NCBI GenBank assembly: GCA_030731745.1
Contig: JANQTJ010000004.1
Coordinates: 1-64,000, forward strand
Direction: 5' to 3'
Length of the DNA stretch: 64,000 nucleotides
Origin: Flaviramulus sp.
Lineage (GTDB): Bacteria > Bacteroidota > Bacteroidia > Flavobacteriales > Flavobacteriaceae
The notes below the pieces were generated by a model. That model ran no database searches, had not been told where the DNA came from, and saw only the letters and a program-made list of their open reading frames with translations. Both the position numbers and the translations under genes were made by a program. This document shows positions 8,118 to 17,676 of this stretch, piece by piece (within the stretch, counting starts at the first letter, position 1; every line of letters begins with the position of its first letter).

Positions 8118-8456
8118 ATGATTTTTATTTCAAAATATTTGGTTCCTAATGGGTATGCTGGCTTAACTATTTTCCCATTTGTTTTTTTGAAATCTAAACA
8201 TTTGAAAATGAATAAAGTTTTGCTAAATCATGAAAAGATTCATTTAAAACAACAATTACAATTATTAGTTTTACCCTTTTATATAATCTACGTTTTGGAG
8301 TTTTTATTTAGGTTCTTTCAATATAGAAATTGGCATCGGGCTTACATAAATATTTCTTTTGAACAAGAGGCTTATACTAATAAAAATGATTTTGAGTATT
8401 TAAACAATCGACCATTTTGGGCATTTTTGAAGTATCTTTACAAACATGAAATTTAA
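8118..8456 (+). CDS. Small membrane protein with HEXXH motif
   Basis: 112 residues with an N-terminal hydrophobic segment (YAGLTIFPFVFL), then NHEKIHLKQQ, which contains a metalloprotease-type HEXXH, then a second hydrophobic helix (LLVLPFYIIYVLEFLFRFF) and an acidic site further on (SFEQEAYTN) that could supply a third zinc ligand. The arrangement resembles a minimal M48/M56-like membrane peptidase core, but it is very small and no family assignment is certain. It overlaps the following PLP-enzyme gene by 11 bases, so the two are translationally coupled. A protease role is inferred from the motif only. Confidence 0.7.
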   Translation: MIFISKYLVPNGYAGLTIFPFVFLKSKHLKMNKVLLNHEKIHLKQQLQLLVLPFYIIYVLEFLFRFFQYRNWHRAYINISFEQEAYTNKNDFEYLNNRPFWAFLKYLYKHEI

Positions 8457-9357
8457 ACTCGAAGATAGTATCAATCAAACTATTCATTTACCAAATGTAA
8501 GCATGGTTGAGCTATTTCTAAAACGGGAAGATAAAATACATCCGTTTGTATCAGGTAATAAATATCGAAAGCTAAAATACAATCTTTTTGAAGCTGAAAA
8601 ACAGGGTTTAAAAACCTTGTTGACCTTTGGTGGTGCTTTTTCAAACCATATAGTAGCAGTGGCTTCAGCGGGTAAGATTTTTGGTTTTAATACGATAGGC
8701 GTTATAAGAGGAGAGGAGATGTTTGATAACATCGATAGTAATCCAACTTTGTCTTTTGCAAAACAATGTGGTATGCAATTTAAGTTTGTTTCCAGAAATC
8801 TTTATTATGAAAAAATCGACTTAAATTTTATTACTAAATTGGAAGAAGAGTTTGGAAGTTTTTATTTGATTCCGGAAGGAGGAACCAATGCACTAGCGAT
8901 TAAAGGATGCGAAGAAATTTTGACAGAAGCAGATAAAAGTTTTGATTTTGTATGTACTTGTGTAGGAACTGGAGGTACTATTTCTGGACTTATAAATAGT
9001 TCAAATCAAAATCAAAAAATTTTAGGTTTTCCAGCTTTAAAAGGTGATTTTTTACAAGAAGATATTGCTAAATTTGCAACTAAAACGAATTGGGAATTAA
9101 TTACTGATTATCATTTTGGAGGGTATGCTAAAATAAACACCACTTTAGTCAGTTTTATCAATAAGTTTAAAAAGAATTATAACATGCCTTTAGATCCTGT
9201 TTATACAGGTAAAATGATGTTTGGAGTTTTTGATTTAATAGCTAAAAATTATTTTCCGAAAGGCTCAAAAATATTAATCATTCATACCGGAGGTTTACAA
9301 GGAATAGCAGGAATGAATGCAGTTTTAAAGAAGAAAAATTTACCACTAATTGCTTAG
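8446..9357 (+). CDS. PLP-dependent ACC deaminase / D-cysteine desulfhydrase family enzyme
   Basis: 303 residues of the tryptophan-synthase-beta fold (type II PLP). The PLP lysine lies in SGNKYRKLKYN (K39), the substrate-binding FGGAFSNHI follows, and a Gly-rich phosphate loop is seen as CTCVGTGGTISGL. The family includes 1-aminocyclopropane-1-carboxylate deaminases and D-cysteine desulfhydrases; sequence alone does not decide which, and D-cysteine or another D-amino acid is the more likely substrate in marine flavobacteria. It overlaps the upstream HEXXH gene by 11 bases and the downstream gene begins five bases after its stop, so all three seem to form one operon leading into hemL. Confidence 0.85.
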   Translation: MKFKLEDSINQTIHLPNVSMVELFLKREDKIHPFVSGNKYRKLKYNLFEAEKQGLKTLLTFGGAFSNHIVAVASAGKIFGFNTIGVIRGEEMFDNIDSNPTLSFAKQCGMQFKFVSRNLYYEKIDLNFITKLEEEFGSFYLIPEGGTNALAIKGCEEILTEADKSFDFVCTCVGTGGTISGLINSSNQNQKILGFPALKGDFLQEDIAKFATKTNWELITDYHFGGYAKINTTLVSFINKFKKNYNMPLDPVYTGKMMFGVFDLIAKNYFPKGSKILIIHTGGLQGIAGMNAVLKKKNLPLIA

Positions 9358-9361
9358 TTTA

Positions 9362-10162
9362 ATGACAAGAAGAATAGTTATAATATTGTGCTTAGGTGCT
9401 TTATTTTTTAGTTGTAAAGCTAAAAAAAGCGTTGTAGCTAAAAAGCCAAAAACTGAAGTTAGAGAAGCTAAAGAAAGTATTATAGAAACAGAAAAAACAA
9501 TAACAGAAACTGTAAAAACTTATGCTAGTGCTACTGAGAAGTACATAGATATTTATAAAGAAATAGCCCAAAATGAGATGCGACTTTATAATATTCCTGC
9601 GAGTATTACCATTGCTCAAGGAATTCTTGAATCTGGATCGGGAAATGGCAGATTATCAGTCGAAGCTAATAACCATTTTGGTATAAAATGTCACGAATGG
9701 ACGGGTGCCAAAATTTATCATGATGATGATGAAAAACAAGAATGTTTCAGGAAGTATAACGATCCAAAGTATTCATTTAGGGATCATTCATTGTTTCTGA
9801 CAGAACGTAAGCGATATTCTAATTTATTTGATTTAAAAATGGAAGACTATAAAGGTTGGGCAAGAGGGTTAAGAACTGCTGGTTATGCTACAGATAGAAA
9901 ATACCCTGAAAAATTAATTAGTTTAATTGAGCGTTATAATTTAGATGCATTAGATAAAGAAGTTTTGGGGGAAGCTTATATTAAAAACGAGTCTCCAAAT
10001 GATGAATTTATTTCCTATACAGTTTCAAAAGGGGATACTTTATATTCTATTTCAAAACGGTATAATATTACAGTAAAAGAACTTCAAACTATTAATAGTT
10101 TAAAAGATACTACACTAAGTATTGGTCAAATTCTATTAATAAAACCAATAACAGAAAATTAA
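9362..10162 (+). CDS. Glucosaminidase-LysM cell-wall lipoprotein
   Basis: The start is moved to the ATG at 9362 (the track uses TTG at 9350) because it begins the lipoprotein signal [18 protein letters not shown]. After a Lys/Thr-rich linker, residues ~60-200 form a GH73-type mannosyl-glycoprotein endo-beta-N-acetylglucosaminidase domain with the catalytic Glu in ILESGSGNG and the conserved [11 protein letters not shown]-terminal LysM module ([19 protein letters not shown]) binds peptidoglycan. It probably trims cell wall from the periplasmic face of the outer membrane. Its stop overlaps the hemL start by one base (TAATG), so it is translationally coupled to a gene of unrelated function. Confidence 0.9.
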   Translation: MTRRIVIILCLGALFFSCKAKKSVVAKKPKTEVREAKESIIETEKTITETVKTYASATEKYIDIYKEIAQNEMRLYNIPASITIAQGILESGSGNGRLSVEANNHFGIKCHEWTGAKIYHDDDEKQECFRKYNDPKYSFRDHSLFLTERKRYSNLFDLKMEDYKGWARGLRTAGYATDRKYPEKLISLIERYNLDALDKEVLGEAYIKNESPNDEFISYTVSKGDTLYSISKRYNITVKELQTINSLKDTTLSIGQILLIKPITEN

Positions 10163-11448
10163 TGATTTACAAAAGAAGTAGCGCCTTGTTTGCGCAAGCT
10201 GAAAAAGTTATTCCTGGTGGGGTAAACTCACCTGTAAGAGCTTTTAAGGGTGTAGGAGGAACCCCGATTTTTGTTAAAGAAGCAAAAGGGGCTTATTTAT
10301 TTGATGAAGATAACAATCGTTTAATTGATTATATAAATTCTTGGGGGCCGATGATTTTAGGTCATGCTTTTGAGCCTGTTGTTAACGCGGTTGTGGAAAA
10401 AGCTAAAAAAGGAACTTCGTTTGGTATGCCTACTGAAATTGAAACTCAAATAGCTGAGTTAGCTGTTTCTATGGTGCCAAATATTGATAAAATTCGGTTT
10501 GTAAATTCGGGTACTGAGGCTTGTATGAGTGCGGTTCGTTTAGCGCGTGGTTTTACAGGAAAAGATAAAATCATCAAGTTTGCTGGTTGTTATCATGGAC
10601 ATTCAGACTCTTTTTTAATACAAGCAGGAAGTGGCGCAAGTACTTTTGGGACACCTAATAGTCCTGGAGTTACAAAAGGAACGGCTAAAGATACTTTGTT
10701 GGCACGTTATAATGATGTTGGAAATGTCAATGAATTGATTCAAGCTAATAAAAATCAAATTGCCTGCATTATTATAGAGCCTGTTGCAGGTAACATGGGG
10801 TGTATTCCTCCAAACCAAGGTTTTTTACAAAGTTTGAGAGATTTGTGTGATGCTAATCGTATTTTATTAGTTTTTGATGAGGTAATGACGGGTTTTCGTT
10901 TAGCTAAAGGTGGTGCTCAAGAATTGTTTGATATAAATGCAGATATTATTTGTTTTGGAAAAGTGATAGGTGGTGGATTACCAGTTGGTGCTTTTGCAGC
11001 AAGGCATGAAATTATGAATTTTTTAGCGCCTTTAGGACCTGTTTATCAAGCAGGTACATTAAGCGGGAATCCATTGGCTATGGCGGCAGGTTTAGCTATG
11101 TTGACAGAACTTAATAATGATAAAGAAATTTTTAATCGTTTGGCTAAAAAAACTGAATACCTGCATTTAGGTATTGCAAAAGTTTTAAATGAAAACAATA
11201 TTACACACACAATAAACCGTATTGGATCTATGATTTCTGTGCATTTTGATGAAGCTAACGTAGTAGATTTTGATACAGCAGCTAAAGGTAATAATGATAC
11301 TTTTAAAAAATTCTTCCATGGGATGTTAAATCATGGTATTTACATTGCACCTAGTGCTTTTGAAACTTGGTTTATAACAGATGCTTTAACTTATCAGGAT
11401 TTAGATTTCACCATTGCTGCTGTAAATACTTTGTCTAAAACATTATAA
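10162..11448 (+). CDS. hemL: Glutamate-1-semialdehyde 2,1-aminomutase
   Basis: 428 residues, normal for the family. It converts glutamate-1-semialdehyde to 5-aminolevulinate in C5 haem biosynthesis using PLP. The N-terminal [20 protein letters not shown], the PLP-binding Asp in [10 protein letters not shown], the Schiff-base Lys in CFGKVIGGG and [13 protein letters not shown] are all diagnostic. It is the last gene of a rightward run and is followed by a strong terminator. Other haem genes are not in the window. Confidence 0.97.
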   Translation: MIYKRSSALFAQAEKVIPGGVNSPVRAFKGVGGTPIFVKEAKGAYLFDEDNNRLIDYINSWGPMILGHAFEPVVNAVVEKAKKGTSFGMPTEIETQIAELAVSMVPNIDKIRFVNSGTEACMSAVRLARGFTGKDKIIKFAGCYHGHSDSFLIQAGSGASTFGTPNSPGVTKGTAKDTLLARYNDVGNVNELIQANKNQIACIIIEPVAGNMGCIPPNQGFLQSLRDLCDANRILLVFDEVMTGFRLAKGGAQELFDINADIICFGKVIGGGLPVGAFAARHEIMNFLAPLGPVYQAGTLSGNPLAMAAGLAMLTELNNDKEIFNRLAKKTEYLHLGIAKVLNENNITHTINRIGSMISVHFDEANVVDFDTAAKGNNDTFKKFFHGMLNHGIYIAPSAFETWFITDALTYQDLDFTIAAVNTLSKTL

Positions 11449-11484
11449 AAAAAGCACATTTCTAAATTTAGAAATGTGCTTTTT
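11448..11484. terminator. Bidirectional intrinsic terminator after hemL
   Basis: A perfect 28-base palindrome (AGCACATTTCTAAA / TTTAGAAATGTGCT) flanked by A-run and T-run separates hemL from the converging DUF4890-like gene. Confidence 0.9.
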
Positions 11485-11512
11485 GTCAACTAACTAAAAC
11501 TAATAAACTAAT

Positions 11513-11989
11513 TTATTTTTGTTCTTTCTTTTGCATGCGTTTTTTCATGCCTTCTTTCTTCCCTTTTTCATTCATAGCCATTCTAGATTCTGCTTTTTCC
11601 CACTTAGCATATTGCTCTTCATTTAAAATTTCTTTCATTTTTGCTTTCATAGCAATTTTGTCATCCAATCTATCATTTGCCATCTTTAAACGTTCCTCAT
11701 CAGTAGGTTTTTTTAGTTCGCCACTTTCTTTTTGCGCTTTCCGGCTTTCCATCATCGCTTTTCTTTTTGTAGCATTCTCTAAATTTATTTTTTGAATTTC
11801 TTTTTGTTGAGATTCATTTAAATCTAAATGCAAGGTCATTTTTTTTGTTTGGAGGGTTGCCATTTCTACCGCAGGAATATCCATCATTTTTTCGGCTCTT
11901 TCAGCTTTGTTTGGTTTTTCTTTTTTGTTTTCTTGTGCTGTTGCTTGTAATGCTATAAACGCTAAAGCAATAAATACTAATTTTTTCAT
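11513..11989 (-). CDS. DUF4890/Spy-like periplasmic protein
   Basis: A signal peptide (MKKLVFIALAFIALQATAQ) is followed by a highly charged helical protein with the two-part pattern LDLNESQQKEIQKIN ... LNEEQYAKWE, as in DUF4890 and LTXXQ/Spy-CpxP-type periplasmic proteins. Such proteins are small helical chaperone-like or stress-response factors. The tail is very Lys/Met-rich (GKKEGMKKRMQKK). It is monocistronic, with a 115-base upstream gap. The precise role is unknown. Confidence 0.82.
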   Translation of the reverse strand: MKKLVFIALAFIALQATAQENKKEKPNKAERAEKMMDIPAVEMATLQTKKMTLHLDLNESQQKEIQKINLENATKRKAMMESRKAQKESGELKKPTDEERLKMANDRLDDKIAMKAKMKEILNEEQYAKWEKAESRMAMNEKGKKEGMKKRMQKKEQK

Positions 11990-12104
11990 CTTAATAAAGT
12001 TTAAATTATTTACTACTAGGACTTTCCTTAAGTGGAATAGTTTAATATGAAATTTAAATTTAACGGGATTTTAACAGAAAAGCGCAGTAATCTAGAGATA
12101 AAAC

Positions 12105-13322
12105 TTAATTTAAAAAAGGTATTTTTAAAAGGGCGCCTGTTTGAAAATCAGGAGCATTGTTAACTAAAAAATCTTCCTTTAGATATAAGGATAATTGAAA
12201 ATTTGGCTTTCCGTAACTGTAAGTAAAACTCCAATTTGATTGTGCTTTATATAAGGTAGTTACACCATGTTGCCAACCGCCATTTATTTCTTGCCATTTA
12301 CCTTTCAGTGAAAAATAACTGGCTTCTTCTTTTTTATTGTATCGAGATTGTATTTGATAATTTATTCCAAAGGCATTAAAATTACCTCTTTTTGTGTATT
12401 TCGTTATTTCCAGATTACTTTCAATAGTTGCTAGATATTTATTGTTTCCTAGATCTATTACTTCATTAAAATTGATTAAATTTTTGCGTAAAATATTTGC
12501 TCCAATTCCGATATTGAATTCATAATTATTTTTTAAAAGGATTCTTTCTATGGCATTTACGGAAACACCAACATCTATTGAGGGATTAAATTTTGAAGTA
12601 TTAATACCTATGTGATTCCCAAAGTTTAAAAATATATTTTTGGTTTTATTTATAGAAAGTGTTGGGTAGTAAAAGTGGTTTATTTCTATGCCTCCAATAA
12701 AAAAGTCGTTATTATTTAGTTTTAAAGTATTCCCGTTTTTATCAAAATATTCAAAATTTACTTGGTTTAGTCCATAGTATCTTCTTCCGTATGGATCTTC
12801 ACCTCCAGCTATGTTGCTATGAAACCATTCAATACTTTCGTCACTTGTAATAAATGAAAAAGGATGTTTCCCCTTTGTTATTAGATAAGATCTTAAGTTA
12901 ATATTTATTTCGTGTTTTTTCGCAACAGGGATATTTAAACTTAATCTAAACTCTTTTATTACAGCATCTATTACTATATTCATGTAATCTGCTGGTGTTG
13001 TTTCTTGATCAATAAAATTAAAACCTCTATCGTGCCAAATGGTTTCACTAAATTGACTTCTTATTTCAAGATCTTTTGGAAAATAACCTTCTACAAAAGG
13101 ATGAAAATTATTACCACTTGCTGAATTTATACTTATGGTTGTTTTTTTAGGTGCTGTGTATTTAAAATTAGTATTAATACGAGAACTAAAAATGCCAAAG
13201 TGATGGGTGCTTAATAAGCTAGGGTTGTCTATGCCGTTTTTAAAAGAGAGGTTATCTTTTACTTGTGCCAATAGTGTTTGGGAGTAAAAACAAACAATCG
13301 TTATAAAGATTCTTATTAGCAT
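12105..13322 (-). CDS. Putative outer-membrane beta-barrel protein, unknown function
   Basis: A signal peptide (MLIRIFITIVCFYSQTLLAQ) precedes 385 residues of alternating polar/aromatic beta-strand-like sequence with Tyr/Phe/Asn girdle residues and no cytosolic domain. This composition suggests an outer-membrane barrel or large surface beta-protein. The terminal segment LLKIPFLN lacks the strict C-terminal Phe. The family is not recognised; a distant DUF3187-like relation is possible. It lies 30 bases downstream of the cytosolic TPR-like gene and is likely in the same transcript, so the two probably work in one process. Confidence 0.7.
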   Translation of the reverse strand: MLIRIFITIVCFYSQTLLAQVKDNLSFKNGIDNPSLLSTHHFGIFSSRINTNFKYTAPKKTTISINSASGNNFHPFVEGYFPKDLEIRSQFSETIWHDRGFNFIDQETTPADYMNIVIDAVIKEFRLSLNIPVAKKHEININLRSYLITKGKHPFSFITSDESIEWFHSNIAGGEDPYGRRYYGLNQVNFEYFDKNGNTLKLNNNDFFIGGIEINHFYYPTLSINKTKNIFLNFGNHIGINTSKFNPSIDVGVSVNAIERILLKNNYEFNIGIGANILRKNLINFNEVIDLGNNKYLATIESNLEITKYTKRGNFNAFGINYQIQSRYNKKEEASYFSLKGKWQEINGGWQHGVTTLYKAQSNWSFTYSYGKPNFQLSLYLKEDFLVNNAPDFQTGALLKIPFLN

Positions 13323-13352
13323 GTGTCAAAAATAAATAAAGTTCAAATATTT

Positions 13353-14873
13353 TTATATGTTGTTTATTTCTTTTTCAGATTGTGCAATAAGGTTTAAGGT
13401 GGTGGTGAATAAGTTGGTGTTATTCATTTTACTTTTTAGCCAACTATAAAAACTCATAACAAAAATATCTTCTCGATACGTTCCAACCCACTCAAATGAT
13501 TTTTCAACCTTCTCTATAAAAGCTTTTGAGGTTGTAGTTTTAGGGTTTTTATAATAGGCTTCAACAAAACTTAAAAATGTGATTACACGTTCTTGATTGA
13601 TATTTTTTAAATAGGGGAAATAAAGCCTTTTAAAGCTTTGTAGTCTCGACTCAACTAAATCGATATTGTAGAGTTCGATATGTAATAAGATTTCTATTAA
13701 ATTCTTTTTTATAACCCATTCTTGTCCAGCTTTTTCAATATACCATTTATCTGTATGATAAAATTTACTAAAAATATGATGCGCTTTTTTAAATTCATTT
13801 CTTTGAAAATAAAACACAATTAAACTTAAATGGATATCTAGTAATGATTCCATATCATCATGTTTTTTGTGGGTAAAAGGAGTTAAAGCACTAATAGCTA
13901 ATTCTTGTTTATTACTGTAATTTAAGTTTAAAGCCCATAGTAAATGATATTTTAATTTAAAGGTCTTATAATGCTTTTGGTTTTTTAATTGCATGTGCTC
14001 ATGCATAATTTCTAAGTAGGATAATGATTCATCAAATTTTTTATTTCTGAAAAGTGTATTCGCTATAGCGTATAGAATCTGAATATGATAAAAGGATTGC
14101 TTCTCTTTGTTTTTATGTTTTAAGATGGATTTGTAGGTATTAATTAAAAAAGGTTCAATTTTTAAATAATCTTTTGTTACAAAAGCTGAAATACTTGAAA
14201 TGGTTACTAATTGATAAAGCGATTTAAAAGACATCCCATCGTTAATAGTGATTTGATGTGCTTTAAAAGTGGTTTCTAAAATGGTTTGAAAATCCAACAC
14301 CTCGCCTTTAAAAGACATATTATTAATGGTTTTCCTAATTTTTGTATAAATAATGTTAAGTTCATCTTCTAAAAGAATACTTTTTTGATTGTTTTTAAAT
14401 TTTATAATTAAAGGTTCAAGTTCTATGAAAGGATTTGCATATGCATATTGAATTTTAGTATGATAAATTTCATTTAGTAATGGAAATAGAGAATGTTCTA
14501 TAGCTAGATTCTCAGCTTTTTCTAAAATTTTATAGGCAACTTTAAACTGTTTTTGTTGTAAAAATGATTTTGAAGCTAAAATATATTTTATAATCTGCAT
14601 CTCTACAGAGCCTTCTTCTTGCAATCTTTGGTTTGCTGTAAAATCAATAACAGATTCGTGCAAGCGTTTTCTTAATGCGTAATAAGCATTATGTTTTTCT
14701 GTGCCGTAAAGCTTTTTGCAAATTGTTTTAGAATCTAGTTCATCGATTAATAACATATTAAAAAGTTTGATGTTTTTAATATCGGTACGTTTATTTTTTT
14801 TCTCTAAATAAACTGTAAACTTTTGTTGTTCTTCAACAGAAAACGTTAAAATAATATCATTTAAATCAGTCAT
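13353..14873 (-). CDS. Cytosolic helical-repeat (TPR-like) protein, unknown function
   Basis: 506 residues with no signal peptide or membrane segment. The N-terminal ~80 residues form a charged domain (TFSVEEQQKFTVYLEKKNKR; KTICKKLYG; YYALRKRLHESVIDF), after which the chain is continuous amphipathic helices resembling TPR/HEAT-like solenoids (SFLQQKQFKVAYKILEKAE; FQRNEFKKAHHIFSKFYH). I believe similar proteins occur as hypotheticals across Flavobacteriia, but I know no function. It is the first gene of a two-gene operon with the putative outer-membrane protein. The N-terminal domain may bind nucleic acid or a partner, which is conjecture. Confidence 0.75.
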   Translation of the reverse strand: MTDLNDIILTFSVEEQQKFTVYLEKKNKRTDIKNIKLFNMLLIDELDSKTICKKLYGTEKHNAYYALRKRLHESVIDFTANQRLQEEGSVEMQIIKYILASKSFLQQKQFKVAYKILEKAENLAIEHSLFPLLNEIYHTKIQYAYANPFIELEPLIIKFKNNQKSILLEDELNIIYTKIRKTINNMSFKGEVLDFQTILETTFKAHQITINDGMSFKSLYQLVTISSISAFVTKDYLKIEPFLINTYKSILKHKNKEKQSFYHIQILYAIANTLFRNKKFDESLSYLEIMHEHMQLKNQKHYKTFKLKYHLLWALNLNYSNKQELAISALTPFTHKKHDDMESLLDIHLSLIVFYFQRNEFKKAHHIFSKFYHTDKWYIEKAGQEWVIKKNLIEILLHIELYNIDLVESRLQSFKRLYFPYLKNINQERVITFLSFVEAYYKNPKTTTSKAFIEKVEKSFEWVGTYREDIFVMSFYSWLKSKMNNTNLFTTTLNLIAQSEKEINNI

Positions 14874-15025
14874 TTAATCGTTATTAATTATATTACTAAT
14901 ATCAATAAAAATAATACTTTAGTACATATAAATATAATTTATATCGTCAGTTTTTATAGAATATGGTATTTTGTGTGTTTAAGAAGTTTTGCAGTTTTGT
15001 CGAGTGATCATTAAAATAAAAAATT

Positions 15026-15283
15026 TTGAAATCAAATTTGAAAATTAAGAAAATTAGAAATGCTAGATGGCATATTACATTAAAGGTTGGACTTATTCTA
15101 TTAATTATGGGTTCTGGTCCTTTATTTCTATTACTTTGTTTAGATGCCTTAGGTTTAGTTGAGGCTGGTAATGCCATAATACCCGGAATTTTGGCGTTTT
15201 TTAGTTTTTATCCTTCTCTTATTTTAATTTTCATCGGAGTTGTTTTTACATTTTTTATTAATAAAAATGCTAATAATAATTAA
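15026..15283 (+). CDS. Small two-helix membrane protein
   Basis: 85 residues starting at a TTG; no ATG is available in frame. A basic N-terminus (KSNLKIKKIRNARWH) is followed by two hydrophobic helices (VGLILLIMGSGPLFLLLCL and FYPSLILIFIGVVFTFFI). The positive-inside pattern suggests both ends are cytosolic. No family is recognised. It lies 78 bases upstream of the YiaAB gene on the same strand. The overlapping antisense ORF (14947-15177) is judged a shadow. Confidence 0.55.
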   Translation: MKSNLKIKKIRNARWHITLKVGLILLIMGSGPLFLLLCLDALGLVEAGNAIIPGILAFFSFYPSLILIFIGVVFTFFINKNANNN

Positions 15284-15361
15284 AGCAATCAATTAAAAAC
15301 AAACTATAAGAAACAGAAGCAAGTTTGTTACAGTAATTATTAATCATTAAAACAGAAAATT

Positions 15362-15844
15362 ATGAATTATCAAACAACGGTTTCAGTTGATGAAAAATCA
15401 AAAGAAACGAAATCAAAAAAAGAAATTAAAGTTTTCGATCAAAAACCAACGTTAGCATTTATAGGTGCATCATGGTCTTCTTTATTAGTTGGTATGACGT
15501 CTTATTTAATAGGTTTGTGGAATGCAGATATGATGCTAAACGAGAAAGGGTATTATTTTACAATACTTCTTTTCGGGTTGTTTTCTGTAATTTCAGTTCA
15601 AAAAGCGGTGAGAGACAAAATGGAAGATATTCCAGTTACTGATATTTATTATAGTATTAGTTGGTTTGCAACCATAGCTTCTATTGTTTTATTAGTTATT
15701 GGTTTGTGGAATGCTGATTTGTTACTGAGTGAAAAAGGGTTTTATGCTATGTCGTTTTTGTTAAGTTTATTTTCTGGTATTGCTGTACAGAAAAATACCA
15801 GAGACATTCAATATATCGATAGAAATTTAAAAGAAGATGTTTAG
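15362..15844 (+). CDS. YiaA/YiaB-type inner membrane protein
   Basis: 160 residues carrying two tandem copies of the YiaAB two-helix domain. The copies are easy to see: [17 protein letters not shown]...SVQKAVRD and [17 protein letters not shown]...AVQKNTRD. A soluble Lys-rich N-terminal segment of ~30 residues precedes them. The family is an inner-membrane protein of unknown function in many proteobacteria and bacteroidetes. It is followed by a hairpin terminator. Confidence 0.88.
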   Translation: MNYQTTVSVDEKSKETKSKKEIKVFDQKPTLAFIGASWSSLLVGMTSYLIGLWNADMMLNEKGYYFTILLFGLFSVISVQKAVRDKMEDIPVTDIYYSISWFATIASIVLLVIGLWNADLLLSEKGFYAMSFLLSLFSGIAVQKNTRDIQYIDRNLKEDV

Positions 15845-15897
15845 TTTAATATTCAAAACAAGAAATAAAGGGTTGTTTTGATGGTTGTTAGTTAATC

Positions 15898-15931
15898 CAA
15901 AGCCTCGTAGCTTTTAGTTACGGGGTTTTAA
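15898..15931 (+). terminator. Intrinsic terminator after the YiaAB gene
   Basis: AAAGCCTCGTAGC and the facing GTTACGGGGTTTT form an imperfect stem (internal mismatches) around CTTTTA, ending in a T-run, 54 bases after the stop. Confidence 0.7.
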
Positions 15932-15969
15932 AATTATTGTATATTAGTATTCCATCAATCTGTTAAGAA

Positions 15970-16842
15970 ATGTCATATGTGTTTCATATTACAATAATTG
16001 TATGTATAGCTTATATCGTTATAAGTGTGGCGCTTTATTATCTGCAAGATTATATGCTCTTTAAACCTGAAAAATTATCTAAAGATTTTCAGTTTTATTA
16101 TGAAAATCAAGAAATTAAAGAATATAATTTAGAGACAAGAGATGGCGCCACTATTAATGGGTTAAGATTTTTTCCTAAAGGTGAAAGTAAAGGTGTTGTT
16201 TTATATTTAAAAGGAAATTCTAAAAGCATCAAAGGTTGGGGTAAGTTTGCAGTAGATTTTACAAGGCATGGGTATAATGTTTTGATGGTAGATTATAGGG
16301 GTTTTGGTAAAAGTACAGGAAGGCGATCGCAAAAAGCGATTAAGCGTGATTTACAGGAAGTTTATAATAAAATAAAAGAGCTCACTAAAGAAGATAGAAT
16401 TATACTTTACGGAAGAAGTTTAGGGTCTGGTTTTGCGGCAAAATTGGCATCTATGAATAGCCCTAAAATGCTAGTTTTAGATGCGCCATACTACAGTTTA
16501 ACCAAAGTTACAGCTCGTTATGCGCCATTTATGCCTCTATCGTTATTGATAAAATATCCTTTACCAACTTATAAATGGTTAAAGTATGTAAAATGTCCTA
16601 TTCATATTATTCATGGAACAAATGATACATTAATTCCTTACAAAACAAGTGTAAAGCTGTCTAAAATAAACCCAAAATTAACTAAGTTACATACGGTTAT
16701 TGGTGGTGGGCATAAAAATTTGAATAATTTTGAATCGTATCATAAAATGATACATGAAATACTCAATACAACCCAACAAGATATCGATTTATCAACCACA
16801 AGTATTCATGTTAAACATAGCTCTAAACCAACAAAAGCTTAA
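15970..16842 (+). CDS. Membrane-anchored alpha/beta hydrolase
   Basis: 290 residues. An N-terminal hydrophobic anchor (FHITIIVCIAYIVISVALYYL) is followed by an alpha/beta-hydrolase fold: nucleophile elbow LYGRSLGSG (Ser), acid in HGTNDTLIPY and His in GGGHKNL, giving a complete Ser-Asp-His triad. This is the ABHD13/BEM46-like branch of serine hydrolases; the substrate is unknown (esterase, thioesterase or peptidase are possible). The next gene is a clear paralogue overlapping its 3' end by 35 bases, so the pair arose by tandem duplication. Confidence 0.88.
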   Translation: MSYVFHITIIVCIAYIVISVALYYLQDYMLFKPEKLSKDFQFYYENQEIKEYNLETRDGATINGLRFFPKGESKGVVLYLKGNSKSIKGWGKFAVDFTRHGYNVLMVDYRGFGKSTGRRSQKAIKRDLQEVYNKIKELTKEDRIILYGRSLGSGFAAKLASMNSPKMLVLDAPYYSLTKVTARYAPFMPLSLLIKYPLPTYKWLKYVKCPIHIIHGTNDTLIPYKTSVKLSKINPKLTKLHTVIGGGHKNLNNFESYHKMIHEILNTTQQDIDLSTTSIHVKHSSKPTKA

Positions 16843-17626
16843 AAAACTATTTTTAGTTTTATTGAGTTTATATATCATGATAACTACAACTTTATATTTT
16901 ATTCAAGAAAAATTATTGTTTCTACCTACGGTTTTAGAGCAAGATTATGTGTTTAATTTTAGGTATTATTTTGAAGAAATAACTTTAAATACAGATGATG
17001 GTTCCAAACTTAATGCCGTTCATTTTAAGGTTGAAAATTCTAGAGGTGTCATACTTTATTTTCATGGAAACGCTGGTGATTTATCTCGTTGGGGTAAAAT
17101 AGCTGAGTATTTTGTTGAAAAACAGTACGATGTTTTGATTATGGATTACAGAACTTATGGTAAAAGTATTGGTAAATTAAGTGAACAGTCTTTTTACAGT
17201 GATGCCGATTTGTTTTATAATCACTTATTGAAAACTTACAATGAAAATGATATTGTACTTTATGGGCGTTCTCTTGGAACTGGAATAGCTTCTTATTTAG
17301 CATCAAAAAAAAATCCAAAGCAACTTATTTTAGAAACGCCTTATTACAGTATTTTAGATGTAGCAAAAGATAGATTTCCTATTTTGCCAATAAACCAACT
17401 TTTAAAATATAAATTTCCAACTTTTGAGTTTATTAAAAACGTTAATTGTGACATAACCATGTTTCATGGTACTGAAGATAACGTAGTGCCATATACTTCA
17501 GCTGAAAAATTATTTCAAATATCGCCAAAACAATACACAAAATTTATAACTATTGGTGGAGGTAGCCACAATAATTTAATTGAGTTTCAAGATTATTTAA
17601 ACACAATAGATGTTATTTTAAAATAA
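16808..17626 (+). CDS. Membrane-anchored alpha/beta hydrolase, tandem paralogue
   Basis: The ATG at 16808 is chosen instead of 16754 in the track, because the protein then begins just before its anchor helix (KKLFLVLLSLYIMITTTLYF) as in the upstream copy, and the overlap shrinks to 35 bases. Triad: LYGRSLGTG, HGTEDNVVPY and GGGSHNNL. It shares the order and spacing of motifs with the preceding hydrolase but is clearly diverged, so the duplication is old and the two may have separate substrates. It ends at a strong terminator. Confidence 0.88.
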   Translation: MLNIALNQQKLKKLFLVLLSLYIMITTTLYFIQEKLLFLPTVLEQDYVFNFRYYFEEITLNTDDGSKLNAVHFKVENSRGVILYFHGNAGDLSRWGKIAEYFVEKQYDVLIMDYRTYGKSIGKLSEQSFYSDADLFYNHLLKTYNENDIVLYGRSLGTGIASYLASKKNPKQLILETPYYSILDVAKDRFPILPINQLLKYKFPTFEFIKNVNCDITMFHGTEDNVVPYTSAEKLFQISPKQYTKFITIGGGSHNNLIEFQDYLNTIDVILK

Positions 17627-17659
17627 AAAAGGCCTCAAACATAGTAGTTTGAAGCCTTT
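17625..17659. terminator. Bidirectional intrinsic terminator
   Basis: AAAAGGCCTCAAAC-ATAGTA-GTTTGAAGCCTTT forms a long stem with one internal mismatch, with A- and T-runs. It sits between the hydrolase pair and the converging metalloprotease gene. Confidence 0.88.
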
Positions 17660-17676
17660 CAGAATATTCTATTTTT

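Noticed and set aside
11535-11795. Plus-strand 86-aa hydrophobic ORF
   Set aside because: Antisense to the Lys/Glu-rich DUF4890-like gene, which produces Phe/Ser-rich shadows.
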